DNA from: Lolium rigidum
Lineage: Eukaryota > Streptophyta > Magnoliopsida > Poales > Poaceae
Assembly: GCF_022539505.1 (NCBI RefSeq)
Contig: NC_061514.1
Span: 219,937,837 to 220,001,836 of the forward strand
Direction: 5' to 3'
Length of the DNA stretch: 64,000 bases
The translations under genes and the position numbers were made by a program. This document shows, piece by piece, positions 44,718 to 58,402 of this stretch (position 1 is the stretch's first letter; each line of letters begins with the position of its first letter). The notes under the pieces are model-generated. The model worked only from the letters and a program-made list of their open reading frames with translations, ran no database searches and had not been told where the DNA came from.

Positions 44718-47700
44718 GGAGCAACTACATCATTTCTTGCACGAGAGTTCGTGGAAAAATACGGGATTAGATGTTCCAAACTAGAATATCCCATAACTGT
44801 CTTATCTGCGGGGGAAACGATCTTAGTAACCCACGTGAAAGAGCCATAGATCATAACCATATGTGACTGTGTTTATTTCACGGACCTTTTCATCATTCCC
44901 ATGAAGGATATATCAGTCATCCTAGGGATGGACTGGTTGACGAAGAATGGAGCAGTGATTAACTGTGGAGACAAAACAATATCACTCCGCAATTCCATTG
45001 GAGGTCAGTTAGTATTTCAAGGAGACAAATATACTCAGTTAGAGATCAGATTGGAGTTAAAAGTTTAAAGGAGGTAAAGATTGAAGAAATCCCTGAGGTA
45101 AATGAGTTTCAAGATGTATTTCCCAAGGAGTTGCCGGGTATGCCACCCGATAGGGAGACAGAATTCACGATAGACCTGATTCCAGGCACTGCACCAATAG
45201 CTCAACCACCATATAAGATGGGACCAAAGGAGTTGGTGGAATTGAAAGCTCAGATTGATGAACTGGAATAGAAAGGATTTATCCAAGAAAGTGTGTCACC
45301 ATGGGGAACACCAGTTATTTTTGTGGATAAGAGAGATGGGGATAAGAGGATGTGTGGATATTATAGGAATCTCAACAATGTAACAATCAAGAACAAGTAT
45401 CCTTTGCCCATAATACAAGATCTTTTTGATCAAGTTCAAGGAGCCAGAGTCTTCTCGAAGATAGATTTGAGGTCAGGATACCATCAAATCAAGATTAAGA
45501 AGGAAGATGTTCCAAAAACAACTTTTGTATCAAGGTATGGACACCATGAATACTTGGTTGTACCATTTGGACTAACAAATGCACTAGATATTTTCATGAA
45601 TTTGATGAACAAGATATTCATGAAGTACTTGGAAAAGTTTGTGATAGTGTTTATCGATGACATTCTGATATATGCCAAAGATAAAGAGGAACATGCAAAG
45701 CATTTGAAGATTGTTTTGCAGATCCTGAGAGAACATCAGCTGTATGCTAAGTTTAGCATGTGCATATTTTGGTTGGATAGTGTAGAATTTCTTGGACATG
45801 TCATAACCAAAGAAGGTTACTACCGAAGATTCATCGAGGGATTTTTGAAGATTGTAGGACCAATGACCAAGTTTCTCAAGAAAAACACCCCATTTGTGTG
45901 GACTGATGAGTGGGAAGCGAGTTTCCAGAAACTCAAGGAGAAGTTAATCACAACACCAGTGTTAGCAGCTCCAGAACCAGGAAAGGATTACATGGTATAT
46001 TGTGACGCTTCCAACAATTGACTTGATGTGTTCTAATGCAAGACCGTAAAGTAATAGCTTTTGGATCAAGGAAACTGAAGCCACATTAACATAACTACCG
46101 AGTACATGAGTTAGAGTTAGCAGCAGTCGTGTATGCTTTGAAGAGTTGGAGGAAATTTCTTTATGGATCCAAGTGTGAGCTATATACAGATCATACGAGT
46201 TTGAAGTATTTATTCACCCAAAAGGAAATGAACATGAGACAGAAGATATGGTTAGAGTTGATCAAGGATTATGAATTTACGATCAACTATACACCAGGCA
46301 AAGCTAATCTCGTAGCAGATACTTTAAGCAGAAAAAGTACCGATAATCCACCTACGGAATGGGAGATTCCCAAGGAACTTCGGAAAGAGTTAGAAGAAGC
46401 TCAGATCTTACGTGTTCAAGGTGAGACAGTGGGAAGTGTAGCAACCTTGAGAATCATGGATGAGATGTATTCTAATTTGAAGTATGAGATCATTCGAAAG
46501 AAAGTTGATGATCCATTCATCCAGGAAGAACTCAAGAGAATTGAGGAAGGAAAACCATCTAAATTCAATGTTGGAGAGTTTGATTCATTATACTTTCAGA
46601 AGAGGATGTGTGTACCAGATGATACGGAAGTTAAGGCAATCATACTGAACGAAGCTCTTGAAACACCTTACTCAATACATCCGGGAAGTACCAAGATGTA
46701 TATGGATTTGAAAGAAATGTTCTGGTGGAACAACATGAAAAGGGAAATAGCCAAGTATGTCTGGGAATGTCATACATGTCAATGAGTAAAGGCAGAACAT
46801 CAGAGTCCTGCTGGACTACTTAAACCCTTGGACATTCCAGAATGGAAATGGGATGAGATCGCAATGGATTTTTTTACCGGTATACCAATGACCAGTAAAA
46901 GGAAGGATATGATATGGGTAATTGTTGATAGACTTACCAAGAGTGCTCATTTTATAATGGTAAATCAGAAGGATACTTCTGAGAAGCTTGTGGATATCTA
47001 TGTCAAGGAAATAGTTAGCAACATGGAGTACCAAAGAAGATAGTCTCAGATAGAGGTTCGATCTTCACGTCAGCATTTTGGAAACAACTCCAAGAAGCTC
47101 TGGGATCCAAGTTGTTCAGCACGGCATATCACCCACAAACCGGAGGACAGACGGAAAGAACCAATCAAATACTTGAAAACATGCTTAGAGCTTGTGCTCT
47201 AGACTTTGGAGGCTCCTGGGAGGACCATTTACCATTAGCGGAGTTTTCATACAACAACAATTATCAAAATAGTATTCAAATGGCACCATATGAAGCATTA
47301 TACGGAAGAAAGTGCAGATCTCCAATCTGTTGGTTTGAAGCGGGAGATGATAAGGAGTTTGCACCAGATTACATCAAGGAGAGACAAGGAGTCATCGAGG
47401 TTATCAGGGATAGACTCAAGATATCTTAGAGTCGACAGGAGAGTTATGCCGACCAGAAAAGAAGATTATGGGAACCCAAAGTGGGAGACATGGTATATTT
47501 AAAAGTTAGCCCAATGAAAGGACTAAAAAGATTCGGTGTGAAAGGAAAGTTAAGTCCTCGATATATAGGACCATTCAAGATACTTAGCAGAAATAGAGAG
47601 ACAACTTTTGAGTTAGAACTACCTGAGCAGTTGAGTTTGATTCACAACGTATTTCATGTATCTCAACTAAGGAAGTGTTTGAAGGCACCAGATGATCCAG

Positions 47701-47945
47701 TTTCACATGAAGAGTTAGAACTGCAATCAGACCTAACCTATGTCAAAAGACCCGAGAAGATATTGGAAGTACATTGGAAGAAGCTAAGGAATAGGGCGAT
47801 CAAGTACCGTAAGATACAATGGAAGAATCACCCCGAGCGAGAAGCAACTTGGGAAAAGGAGGACGATCTCAGAAAATCCTACCCCGAGCTATTCAGGTAC
47901 CTCAATCACAACTTCGGGACAAAGTTTCTGTTAAGGGGGAGAGGC
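44718..47945 (+). pseudogene. pol: pol of chromovirus H, right piece
   Basis: Coding resumes in the protease (TTSFLAREFVEKYG) and is stopped by TAG near 44847. The second protease motif (ILGMDWL) is readable. RT (45293-46021) has [24 protein letters not shown] and the catalytic FIDD. About 31 residues present in E1 are missing between [10 protein letters not shown] and YYRRF. RNase H has YCDAS before a TGA at 46021, and KCELYTDHTSLKY remains intact in the next open stretch (46129-46785). Integrase shows a zinc region ending in HTCQ and stop, IPEWKWDEIAMDFFTG, a frameshift near 47030, SDRGSIF and [12 protein letters not shown], then a stop at 47427. The last frame (47481-47981) has RYIGPFKIL, HVSQLRKC and a chromodomain-like end (KIQWKNHPEREATWEKED), reading across the polypurine tract into the LTR. 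Confidence 0.9.
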
Positions 47946-48695
47946 TGTAATATCCCAGAACATAGGGACACCGAAGGGTAGATTTAGAAATGGGATGTGC
48001 ATTTCATCGCAAAACGAGGGAAATTATCGCGCCTTATTGCATAAAAACTTAAGAGGGATCGATGTTTCTCTCTCGTTGCTATTAGGGTTAGGCAATGTGA
48101 GTGTTAAGGATTTCGACATGACCTCTTTTGCAAATTGTTGGTTTTGGGAGATTATTTGAATTGACAATTCATATTTGTATTAAAAAAAGTAATAGATAAA
48201 CAATATATATAAAATGAATTATGAATTCATACAAATCACATCATATATACACAAATAATTCATAAGTGAATGATAAATTTACATAAAATCTCTTAACCAA
48301 AAACTTGAGCTTTATTGATCATACACACACATTACATTGTCTTTACAATATTTATCATACAAGAATTGGATGGAATAATAAACAAAACAAAATAAGATTA
48401 CAAGAATTGGATTCTATACAAGATCCTAAACTAAATGTCTTGGAAGGTTTTGCCCTTGGATCACCTTGAGCTTGAAACCTGCAAAATAGAAGTGGAACTA
48501 GACAGGGGGGTTAAAACAAGTGTCATTGTCCAAATCTGGCCAGAAGCAAGATAGACACCAGCAGACCAAAACTGAAGCCATCATGAGCTCAAGTTTCACC
48601 ATAGCACACACAGCTGACCAGCTTCTGTGCATGCTCAACAGCAAGCCAACCAAGGTTAAGTCACAAAGCTTGGCGCAGGCTTGTGTGTCACAGCC
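47946..48695 (+). repeat. LTR of chromovirus H, first part
   Basis: It starts TGTAATATCCCAGAACATAG after the purine run TTAAGGGGGAGAGGC. It is interrupted at 48695 by E2. Together with 58408-58865 it makes an LTR of about 1.2 kb. No gene is supported. Confidence 0.85.
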
Positions 48696-51600
48696 TGTAG
48701 CACCCTACCTTTTAATAAAGGCAAGATACCTGTGTATAGTGCTATTCTCGGGATCACTGATAGCACAGACATTACAAAATATAGTAATCATTGCAATAGT
48801 ATCAAATTACTACATCGTTGATCCAGAGGGTACAATAAAACCTTACAAATTGCATAGTCACATGGACTAGCTCAGAATAAACACATCGGAAAGTAAATCA
48901 GCAATGAGCCTTCATCATCTTCATGTGCCACGAGCAGATCATGTTGGAATGTAGACTCGAGATCCTACCACGTACTTCTCCTCAGAAAATCCTGCACGTT
49001 TGAATATGCAGCCCCACGAATGGAGGTCAGTACAATGATGTACTGGCAAATGACACTTATATGGTGGCTGTTTTGGGCATGACCATCTACATGATATTTG
49101 GCAAGTGGAGTTTAGGAAAATTTGCATAAAGCCAATTTTATCCTACATTTTATTTAAAACAAAACATTTTTGAAAATCTTTGAATGACATTATGAAATCA
49201 CACCATGGTTAAATCCTCCATGGGTTTTAGAATAATCACATGGTTACATCTCCCATGAGTTTTGCAAAGTGGATTCAAATTTTAAATACATTCATAAAAG
49301 GTGATGAGATTCTTCCGTACATTCCTTGCCTAGAAGCTCAAATTGTCCATAACCGGGGACACGGCTAAGATCTTAGGTTTAACTCTCGAGAGGTTGTGCA
49401 CTTTCACCTTACGACCCACCCTTCCCAAGAGAAGAATGAGACAAGATCTTTCAGAAGAAGAATTCAACCATACAAACTAGACCCGTTCCCTTGGCCATCG
49501 CCTCCACCCGCTATCTAGCCACAAGTTGAACCCTCACAACTTACTTAATCCCGGCAGAGCCCATAATACCATAAGGCTGCACTGGAAGCTATCTAAAACA
49601 TGGACGACATAATAATCTCTTTAATCCTGGGTGGCCAACCACAAGTGGAACTCACAAGCTTAAAACCCCTCACAGGTAGTAAACCCCCACACGATCCCCT
49701 GGTGAAAACCAGGTGTGCAGTCAAAAGCGACCACTCTACAAATGCGAAATCTCAGGGATTCACCACTTCAGCCTACTAGGGGCGTGGACCTGAGCAGCCG
49801 CCCACCAATCAACCAATCCACCCAGGTGTTTCATTAAGGGTTGTTAATTTTCACTTTTCAAACCATCACAATCGAAACAATGAAACAGCATTTGGCATTT
49901 GATGTAGCAAAGAAAAATTAAAGCATCCTAGCAATGGGTTCAGGAGTAGCTACCCACTACTAGGGTTTGCTAAGCATAGCATAGTACTTCACTTTTGAAA
50001 ACAAAATCCTACCATGCATACTATTTTCAAAACACTAATGCATAATTAAAACAGTAGGATTTGAATGTCACTTGCCTTTTGGTAGTCGAAGATCGTTCAC
50101 TTCTCTCAACATAACACGTCGCTCTTCACACGAACTATAAGATAACATGTAGCACAACATAAACAGACCATTCAACAACAACAACAAAATCAAACAAGAC
50201 AATCAATCCGAAATCGCTCTATGGTACTAAGGTGTGGAATGAGGTCTGGCTTGCAAGATAGGCCTTGGGGTGTTGGAATGGCTAAGTCGTATGATTAGAA
50301 AGTAATGGAACATCTAAGATATGATTGAAGAACCTATATGCTTTACAAGAAGCATGAAAAGAAATTGGAATGTCTCATGTGATTTGAATCACATAAGTGT
50401 CAAATAGTGCAACTACAATACTATTGAATAAGTGTGACAACAATTACTCAAAATAGTATGAACTACACATAGGCTTGGGTATAAACAATAGAATTACTCA
50501 ATTTACTCATTTGTAAATTGAATAGATTTAAACTAAGTCAAAGGGATGAATGAAAAAGAATTTGGATAGACACGATATTGGTTCAAGGTAAAGTGTCTAG
50601 TGGTATTGGCGTGTGGATGTGATCATAAATTTCACCTTCACAAAAGAATCATGGTGAGAAAGGATTATAGAAAACAATAACGGATATATACTCAAATTCT
50701 CATATTTGAATTTGAATATTTGCAAATTGATTCAAATATTTTGGATGGTGGTGCTATTGGATGAAGTACTATAAAGCAAGGCTCATGCAATTGACATAGT
50801 GTGACAACACTTATCAGAGTAGCACAAGGTCTCACCTAGCATTGGATGTGAACTAAGGATATATTGAACTACTCAAGTAACTCATTTGAAAGTTGAATAG
50901 TTCGAACTAAGTGAAAGGGTTGAATGGCATGAATGATATCGGGATTTGGTTCGCGGAGCCTAATAGATAATAAAGATTCATTACATGTGATATGGTGTAG
51001 AGTATCTCCACCCTACTAAAGCAAGGTAAAAATCTAAACTAGGACATGTCACACTTTACTCAAACAACTCAATTGTTATTTGAATAATATGAACTAGACA
51101 ACCTGGGGTAAGCTATATATTATTATCTGTGAACATGATAAAGAATATAACTGGTTCTGAAAGATGTGTATGAGCATAAGGATCAATTTGCTAAAGGAAC
51201 TATGTTGAAGCCAGTCATAGGACTGCACTTTTCGCGAAAAGTCATTAGAAGAAGTTTTCCGGATGGACGAACTTTCTACACGGAAGTTGTAGAGAATTCC
51301 ATTTCAAGCGTATCGCCAGAAGAATCTCTCGGAAAAAGTTTGTAGGATTTATTTCATGGACGATGTTGCGGATCAAAGGGATATCGCGAAGATAAGATGG
51401 GCGAAACTGCCACGCAATATGTCTAAGATGATCTACGTGATTTGCCGATTCCGGTGGTATAGGGTTTGTCGAAATCCAACGTATAGAACTTAAGATATGG
51501 ATTTTACAAAACTAGACATAAGTGGTCACATTTCTAGTGGTGTAGGAAAAGTTGTCCGAATAAGTTGCTCGGATTGAAAAACTTCCTACACAAAAGTTGT

Positions 51601-52650
51601 AGAGGATCTAATTACGAACTTAACTGAAGAACCACTATTCTAAACAAATGTGTAGATCTAAGAAAAGAAAATTACGAAGTTGCGTACAACAGTCATAGTA
51701 AAAAGAGCTGGAAAAAAACTAACTCGGGATGCGTCAAGTCGCGACATTTTCCAAATAGCGTTGCGGATGTTGCCAACAGCTGCGTCAAAGAAACAGCAGC
51801 GCTGCGCGTTGGGAGAGAGAGGAGAGGCGCTGGGCGCTGGGTGTGTTTGGGGCTGCCCCTTAGGGGTCTTTATATAGGCTGGGGCTTGGAGAAATTTTCG
51901 TCAAGGAGGCGATGTGGGACTAAAAGCTGGCGGCGGCGGATGCGCTGGACGCGTGCACGTCGCGCGTGGGGCGTGTGTGCTGGGCTGGGGACGGGAGCTG
52001 GCCAGGTGGGGGCGTTGGGCCGGGGCAAGGCGGGCGTTAGGCCGGGGGCGGCCTGGGTGCGGGGATGGCTGGGCCAGTCGGCCGGGCCGCGCTCTCCTTT
52101 TTTTTCCTTTTTCTTTTAATGAATTTGGAAAAACATTTTTGGAGGCTCAAAAATAATCGGAAAAATGCAAATGAGGTACCGTTGGATTCGTTATGAAAAA
52201 TGCTTCAATATTAGACTAAATTTAGAACAAAAACATAAACTTTATAAAACCAAAATTTGACATACATGTCTATGTGGCTATAGTGCCCTTTTAGGGTTTA
52301 ATGTTTTCTCAAATAAAATATTTTTATAAGTTTCAAAACCTCTGAACAAAATAGAGCATTGTTGGAAAACCTTTTCAAAACCAACTTTTATGAAAAATCT
52401 ATATTTTGCAAAAACCTTTTTAATATCTCTTTGTGAAAATAAAATAATCATTATATACATTTGGCCTATATGTTTGATTTTGAAAACACTTTAAAACCAA
52501 AAGTCTTTGAAAACATTATTTTGGAATTAACTTGTAAATAACTTTAAAAAGTTTTAATTCTTTGTGAATTTTCAATCAAGTTCAAACAATCAGGCATTAA
52601 ATTTATTTTTATTTTACATTCCAAAATTTAGAAAAAATCGGGATGTGACA
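48696..52650 (-). repeat. 3' LTR of E2, 3955 bp
   Basis: On the minus strand it starts TGTCACATCCCG at 52650 and ends GGGTGCTACA at 48696. A GC-rich block with the TATA box lies near 51840-52090; the rest is AT-rich. The many short frames are not conserved and are not called. Confidence 0.95.
51868..51878 (-). promoter_or_regulatory. TATA box of E2 3' LTR
   Basis: The minus strand reads CCTATATAAAG in a GC-rich context, about 780 bases into the LTR. Confidence 0.7.
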
Positions 52651-54440
52651 GACTACCACCCTTAAAAGAAATCTCGTCCTCGAGATTTGAGAAAGGCTAG
52701 AAAGAAAAGGTTTTGGGCTCAGGTATTCTAATAGTTTCATAATCACTATTGCTTCTTTTCGAACATCTCCGAGGAGATTTGGAAGTCAACCTTGGGTTTT
52801 GAAAAGGTTACACTAAACCATATACAATCATACCATCCACTATATCCATTCATATGAGGGCACTCATCCTAGGGGTATTATATTTTACTTGGGTATACTC
52901 ATGGGATCTACTCCTGATACCGTCTCCAAATACCATCTCATGTGGCATCTGGTGTAAAACCCTAATCCAAGGGTATGGCTTCTACCACCCTTAAAAGCGA
53001 CTTTTGTTAGGTAGTCTTAGGTCTTAGGTTTAGGCTAAGCTCATCTTGGATATGACTTGGCACATCCGAGGATATGACTTGACAACAGGTCATATTTGGA
53101 AAACATCTATGGCTTAGGGCTTCTGAGTTAAAATCCAATAGGTAGTTGTTATTCACATATAGTGAACAACATATCTCTCCAAGGTGAGTCTAATAGGTTC
53201 CTACATATTAGGGCTTCTAATCTAAATGGTTGGTTGAACTAATTTTCAATACTGATGGGTTGCTCTTTGGGTCAATCAGGATACCAAGGTGAGAGCACTT
53301 CATGACTTTTCCTCGTCTTTGTTTATTGGTGTCTTCGACAACCTTCCACCGCTCTTCATCTAGTGGCTAGATCTCCCAACTAAAGGTAGTCCTACGCTTG
53401 GCAGTACTTGCCTACTATAAGGGTATAATATTTATCCACCCTAGGGTTTAGGCTTATTCGCTGATATCTCTTTTGTAGGTATGTCTCTCTAGATTCGCAA
53501 AGTCAATATTACGAAAGCGAATAATAAGAGTAGTAGGAATGGTGATCAATCCATCCTGCACCCAGATCATTACTCCGTATTTGATTTATTGAATCTCGTA
53601 TTCTAACTCTTGGTCAACCTCACCATTTGATAAAAGTTCCATGGAGAATTGAATCAATGTTTCAATCCCCATTATTGACCTGTTTTGAAAACATTTCTAT
53701 CGATCCCTAGCTAGGGTTTTGCGTATCTCACACTCTACGTTTCACCTTCTTGATGGGAACATCTAGGTTGGTTTCACTAGTGTTGTCTTCATGGAGAGTT
53801 ACCGAGAAAACATTCTCTGGGTTGGGTATAGAGGAGAATAGATAGAAAGATTCTACAGAAGATTCCTACCCAAACATAACAAAACAAAGCAAATCATCTT
53901 ACAAACAACATCTAACAAGCATCAAGCAACATGGTTAAACACAAACAAACTAGCATGGTCATACCTCAATTTGGTATGATCAATATTTTGTTACTTTATC
54001 GTTGGTTCGCTAAAAGATAACTAATGGTGGTCTACTCTATTTCTATATTGGATGCATCAAGTTTCTATTCTACTCCTTCGGTGTATCTTCGGGTGTTGTG
54101 TACTCTGCATCGAAGTATTTCTTCAAATTCTTCATTTGTCTTCCATTAAACACTTCTTGCGGAGTCGAAGAATATCTCATGAAGCATCAGTCCCTCACTT
54201 CAGTTACAAGGTCATCCTCTCTACTCTCTACTTCCTTGATGGTTTCATATGGTAGGTCATCTAAGGCAAGAGAAAAACATTTTTTTGAACATGGGGTAGA
54301 TGAGAATACTAGAATTTTACAAAGCACACATTTTTTGATTGAAATAGGATTAGACAAATTTTTCATCCTAGGGTCTTCCTATTTCTAATCCAAACCTAGG
54401 GTCTCGATCCTACAGGAAACACTATGCTCTGATACCATTC
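52651..54440 (-). other. Non-coding interior of E2
   Basis: On the minus strand the interior ends with an 8-bp hairpin (AAATCTCG at 52669-52676 with CGAGATTT at 52681-52688) and a polypurine tract TTTTAAGGGTGGTAGTC against the LTR. A second CTTTTAAGGGTGGTAGA copy lies near 52982. The rest is AT-rich and I see no gag or pol remnant. It begins with the primer site at 54426-54437. Confidence 0.8.
54426..54437 (-). other. Primer-binding site of E2
   Basis: TGGTATCAGAGC on the minus strand is a perfect 12-base initiator Met-tRNA complement, three bases inside the LTR edge. Confidence 0.9.
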
Positions 54441-57400
54441 TTTAGCACCCTACCTTTTAATAAAGGCAAGATACATGTGTATAGTGCTATTCTCGGGATC
54501 ACTGATAGCACATACATTACAAAATATAGTAATCATTGCAATAGTATCAAATTACTACATCGTTGATCCAGAGGGTACAATAAAACCTTACAAATTGCAT
54601 AGTCACATGGACTAGCTCAGAATAAACACATCGGAAAGTAAATCAACAATGAGCCTTCATCATCTTCATGTGCCACGAGCAGTCATGTTGGAATGTAGAC
54701 TCGAGATCCTACCACGTACTTCTCCTCAGAAAATCCTGCACGTTTGAATATGCAGCCCCACGAATGGAGGTCAGTACAATGATGTACTGGCAAATGACAC
54801 TTATATGGTGGCTGTTTTGGGCATAACCATCTACATGATATTTGGCAAGTGGAGTTTAGGCAAATTTGCATAAAGCCAATTTTATCCTACATTTTATTTA
54901 AAACAAAACATTTTTGAAAATCTTTGAATGACATTATGAAATCACACCATGGTTAAATCCTCCATGGGTTTTAGAATAATCACATGGTTACATCTCCCAT
55001 GAGTTTTGCAAAGTGGATTCAAATTTTAAATACATTCATAAAAGGTGATGAGATTCTTCCGTACATTCCTTGCCTAGAAGCTCAAATTGTCCATAACAGG
55101 GGACACGGCTAAGATCTTAGGTTTAACTCTCGAGAGGTTGTGCACTTTCACCTTACGACCCACCCTTCCCAAGAGAAGAATGAGACAAGATCTTTCAGAA
55201 GAAGAATTCAACCATACAAACTAGACCCGTTCCCTTGGCCGTCGCCTCCACCCGCTGTCTAGCCACAAGTTGAACCCTCACAACTTACTTAACCCCGGCA
55301 GAGCCCATAATACCATAAGGCTGCACTGGAAGCTATCTAAAACATGGACGACATAATAATCTCTTTAATCCTGGGTGACCAACCACAAGTGGAACTCACA
55401 AGCTTAAAACCCCTCACAGGTAGTAAACCCCCACACGATCCCCTGGTGAAAACCAGGTGTGCAGTCAAAAGCGACCACTCTACAAATGCGAACTCTCGGG
55501 GATTCACCACTTCAGCCTACTAGGGGCGTGGACCTGAGCAGCCGCCCACCAATCAACCAATCCACCCAGGTGTTTCATTAAGGGTTGTTAATTTTCACTT
55601 TTCAAACCATCACAATCGAAACAGCATTTGGCATTTGATGTAGCAAAGAAAAATTAAAGCATCCTAGCAATGGGTTCAGGAGTAGCTACCCACTACTAGG
55701 GTTTGCTAAGCATAGCATAGTACTTCACTTTTGAAAACAAAATCCTACCATGCATACTATTTTCAAAACACTAATGCATAATTAAAACAGTAGGATTTGA
55801 ATGTCACTTGCCTTTTGGTAGTCGAAGATCGTTCACTTCTCTCAACATAACACGTCGCTCTTCACACGAACTATAAGATAACATGTAGCACAACATAAAC
55901 AGACCATTCAACAACAACAACAAAATCAAACAAGACAATCAATCCGAAATCGCTCTATGGTACTAAGGTGTGGAATGAGGTCTGGCTTGCAAGATAGGCC
56001 TTGGGGTGTTGGAATGGCTAAGTCGTATGATTAGAAAGTAATGGAACATCTAAGATATGATTGAAGAACCTATATGCTTTACAAGAAGCATGAAAAGAAA
56101 TTGGAATGTCTCATGCGATTTGAATCACATAAGTGTCAAATAGTGCAACTACAATACTATTGAATAAGTGTGACAACAATTACTCAAAATAGTATGAACT
56201 ACACATAGGCTTGGGTATAAACAATAGAATTACTCAATTTACTCATTTGTAAATTGAATAGATTTAAACTAAGTCAAAGGGATGAATGAAAAAGAATTTG
56301 GATAGACACGATATTGGTTCAAGGTAAAGTGTCTAGTGGTATTGGCGTGTGGATGTGATCATAAATTTCACCTTCACAAAAGAATCATGGTGAGAAAGGA
56401 TTATAGAAAACAATAACGGATATATACTCAAATTCTCATATTTGAATTTGAATATTTGCAAATTGATTCAAATATTTTGGATGGTGGTGCTATTGGATGA
56501 AGTACTATAAAGCAAGGCTCATGCAATTGACATAGTGTGACAACACTTATCGAGTAGCACAAGGTCTCACCTAGCATTGGATGTGAACTAAGGATATATT
56601 GAACTACTCAAGTAACTCATTTGAAAGTTGAATAGTTCGAACTAAGTGAAAGGGTTGAATGGCATGAATGATATCGGGATTTGGTTCGCGGAGCCTAATA
56701 GATAATAAAGATTCATTACATGTGATATGGTGTAGAGTATCTCCACCCTACTAAAGCAAGGTAAAAATCTAAACTAGGACATGACACACTTTACTCAAAC
56801 AACTCAATTGTTATTTGAATAATATGAACTAGACAACTCTGGGGTAAGCTATATATTATTATCCGTGAACATGATAAAGAATATAACTGGTTCCGAAAGA
56901 TGTGTATGAGCATAAGGATCAATTTGCTAAAGGAACTATGTTGAAGCCAGGTCATAGGACTGCACTTTTCGCGAAAAGTCATTAGAAGAAGTTTTCCGGA
57001 TGGACGAACTTTCTACACTGAAGTTGTAGAGAATTCCATTTCAAGCGTATCGCCAGAAGAATCTCTCGGAAAAAGTTTGTAGGATTTATTTCATGGACGA
57101 TGTTGCGGATCAAAGGGATATCGCGAAGATAAGATGGGCGAAACTGCCACGCAATATGTCTAAGATGATCTACGTGATTTGCCGATTCCGGTGGTATTGG
57201 GTTTGTCGAAATCCAACGTATAGAACTTAAGATATGGATTTTACAAAACTAGACATAAGTGGTCACTTTTCTAGTGGTGTACGAAAAATTGTCCGAATAA
57301 GTTGCTCGGATTGAAAAACTTCCTACACAAAAGTTGTAGAGGATCTAATTACGAACTTAACTGAAGAACCACTATTCTAAACGAATGTGTAGATCTAAGA

Positions 57401-58402
57401 AAAGAAAATTATGAAGTTGCGTACAACAGTCATAGTAAAAAGAGCTGGAAAAAAACTATTACCGGGCAAGGGATGCGACTCGGGATGCGTCGAGTCGCGA
57501 CATTTTCCAAATAGCGTTGCGGATGTTGCCTCGCGTGTGTGAAACAGCAGCGCTGCGCGTTGGGAGAGAGAGGAGAGGCGCTGGGCGCTGGGTGTGTTTG
57601 GGGCTGCCCCTTAGGGGTCTTTATATAGGCTGGGGCTTGGAGAAATTCTTCTCAAGGAGGCGATGTGGGACTAAAAGCTGGCGGCGGCGGATGCGGCCGG
57701 ACGCGTGCACGTCGCGCGTGGGGCGTGTGTGCTGGGCTGGGGACGGGAGCTGGCCAGGTGGGGGCGTTGGGCCGGGGCAAGGCGGGAGTTAGGCCGGGGG
57801 CGGCCTGGGTGCGGGGATGGCTGGGCCAGTCGGCCGGGCCGCGCTCTCCTTTTTCTTCCTTTTTCTTTTACTGAATTTGGAAAAACATTTTTGGAGGCTC
57901 AAAAATAATCGGAAAAATGCAAATGAGGTACCGTTGGATTCGTTATGAAAAATGCTTCAATATTAGACTAAATTTAGAACAAAAACATAAACTTTATAAA
58001 ACCAAAATTTGACATACATGTCTATGTGGCTATAGTGCCCTTTTAGGGTTTAATGTTTTCTCAAATAAAATATTTTTATAAGTTTCAAAACCTCTGAAAA
58101 AAATAGAGCATTGTTGGAAAATCTTTTCAAAACCAACTTTTATGAAAAATCTATATTTTGCAAAAACCTTTTTAATATCTCTTTGTGAAAATAAAATAAT
58201 CATTATATACATTTGGCCTATATGTTTGATTTTGAAAACACTTTAAAACCAAAAGTCTTTGAAAACATTATTTTGGAATTAACTTGTAAATAACTTTAAA
58301 AAGTTTTAATTCTTTGTGAATTTTCAATCAAGTTCAAACAATCAGGCATTAAATTTATTTTTATTTTACATTCCAAAATTTAGAAAAATTCGGGATGTGA
58401 CA
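54441..58402 (-). repeat. 5' LTR of E2, 3962 bp
   Basis: It matches 48696-52650 closely. Its terminal bases on the minus strand read ...GGGTGCTAAA instead of ...GGGTGCTACA, so the canonical CA end has changed. A small block near 57455-57490 (ACCGGGCAAGGGATGCG) is present here and absent from the other LTR. Confidence 0.95.
57619..57629 (-). promoter_or_regulatory. TATA box of E2 5' LTR
   Basis: It is the same CCTATATAAAG as in the other LTR. It would drive the element transcript through the primer site and interior. Confidence 0.7.

Larger units (their letters stand above)
48696..58402 (-). mobile_element. Complete non-coding LTR element E2, 9.7 kb (LARD-like)
   Basis: Two nearly identical LTRs (48696-52650 and 54441-58402) surround only 1790 bases. 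A perfect target duplication CAGCC flanks it (48691-48695 and 58403-58407). Primer site and polypurine tract place it on the minus strand. Neither the interior nor the LTRs hold a recognisable gag or pol domain, so replication must use proteins of another element. Large LTRs with a short non-coding core fit the LARD (large retrotransposon derivative) class. The hairpin at the polypurine tract resembles that of E1, which suggests a chromovirus relative as helper. Confidence 0.9.

Noticed and set aside
48520..48870. 116-codon frame across the H LTR/E2 junction
   Set aside because: It spans an insertion boundary between two elements, so it cannot be an ancestral gene.
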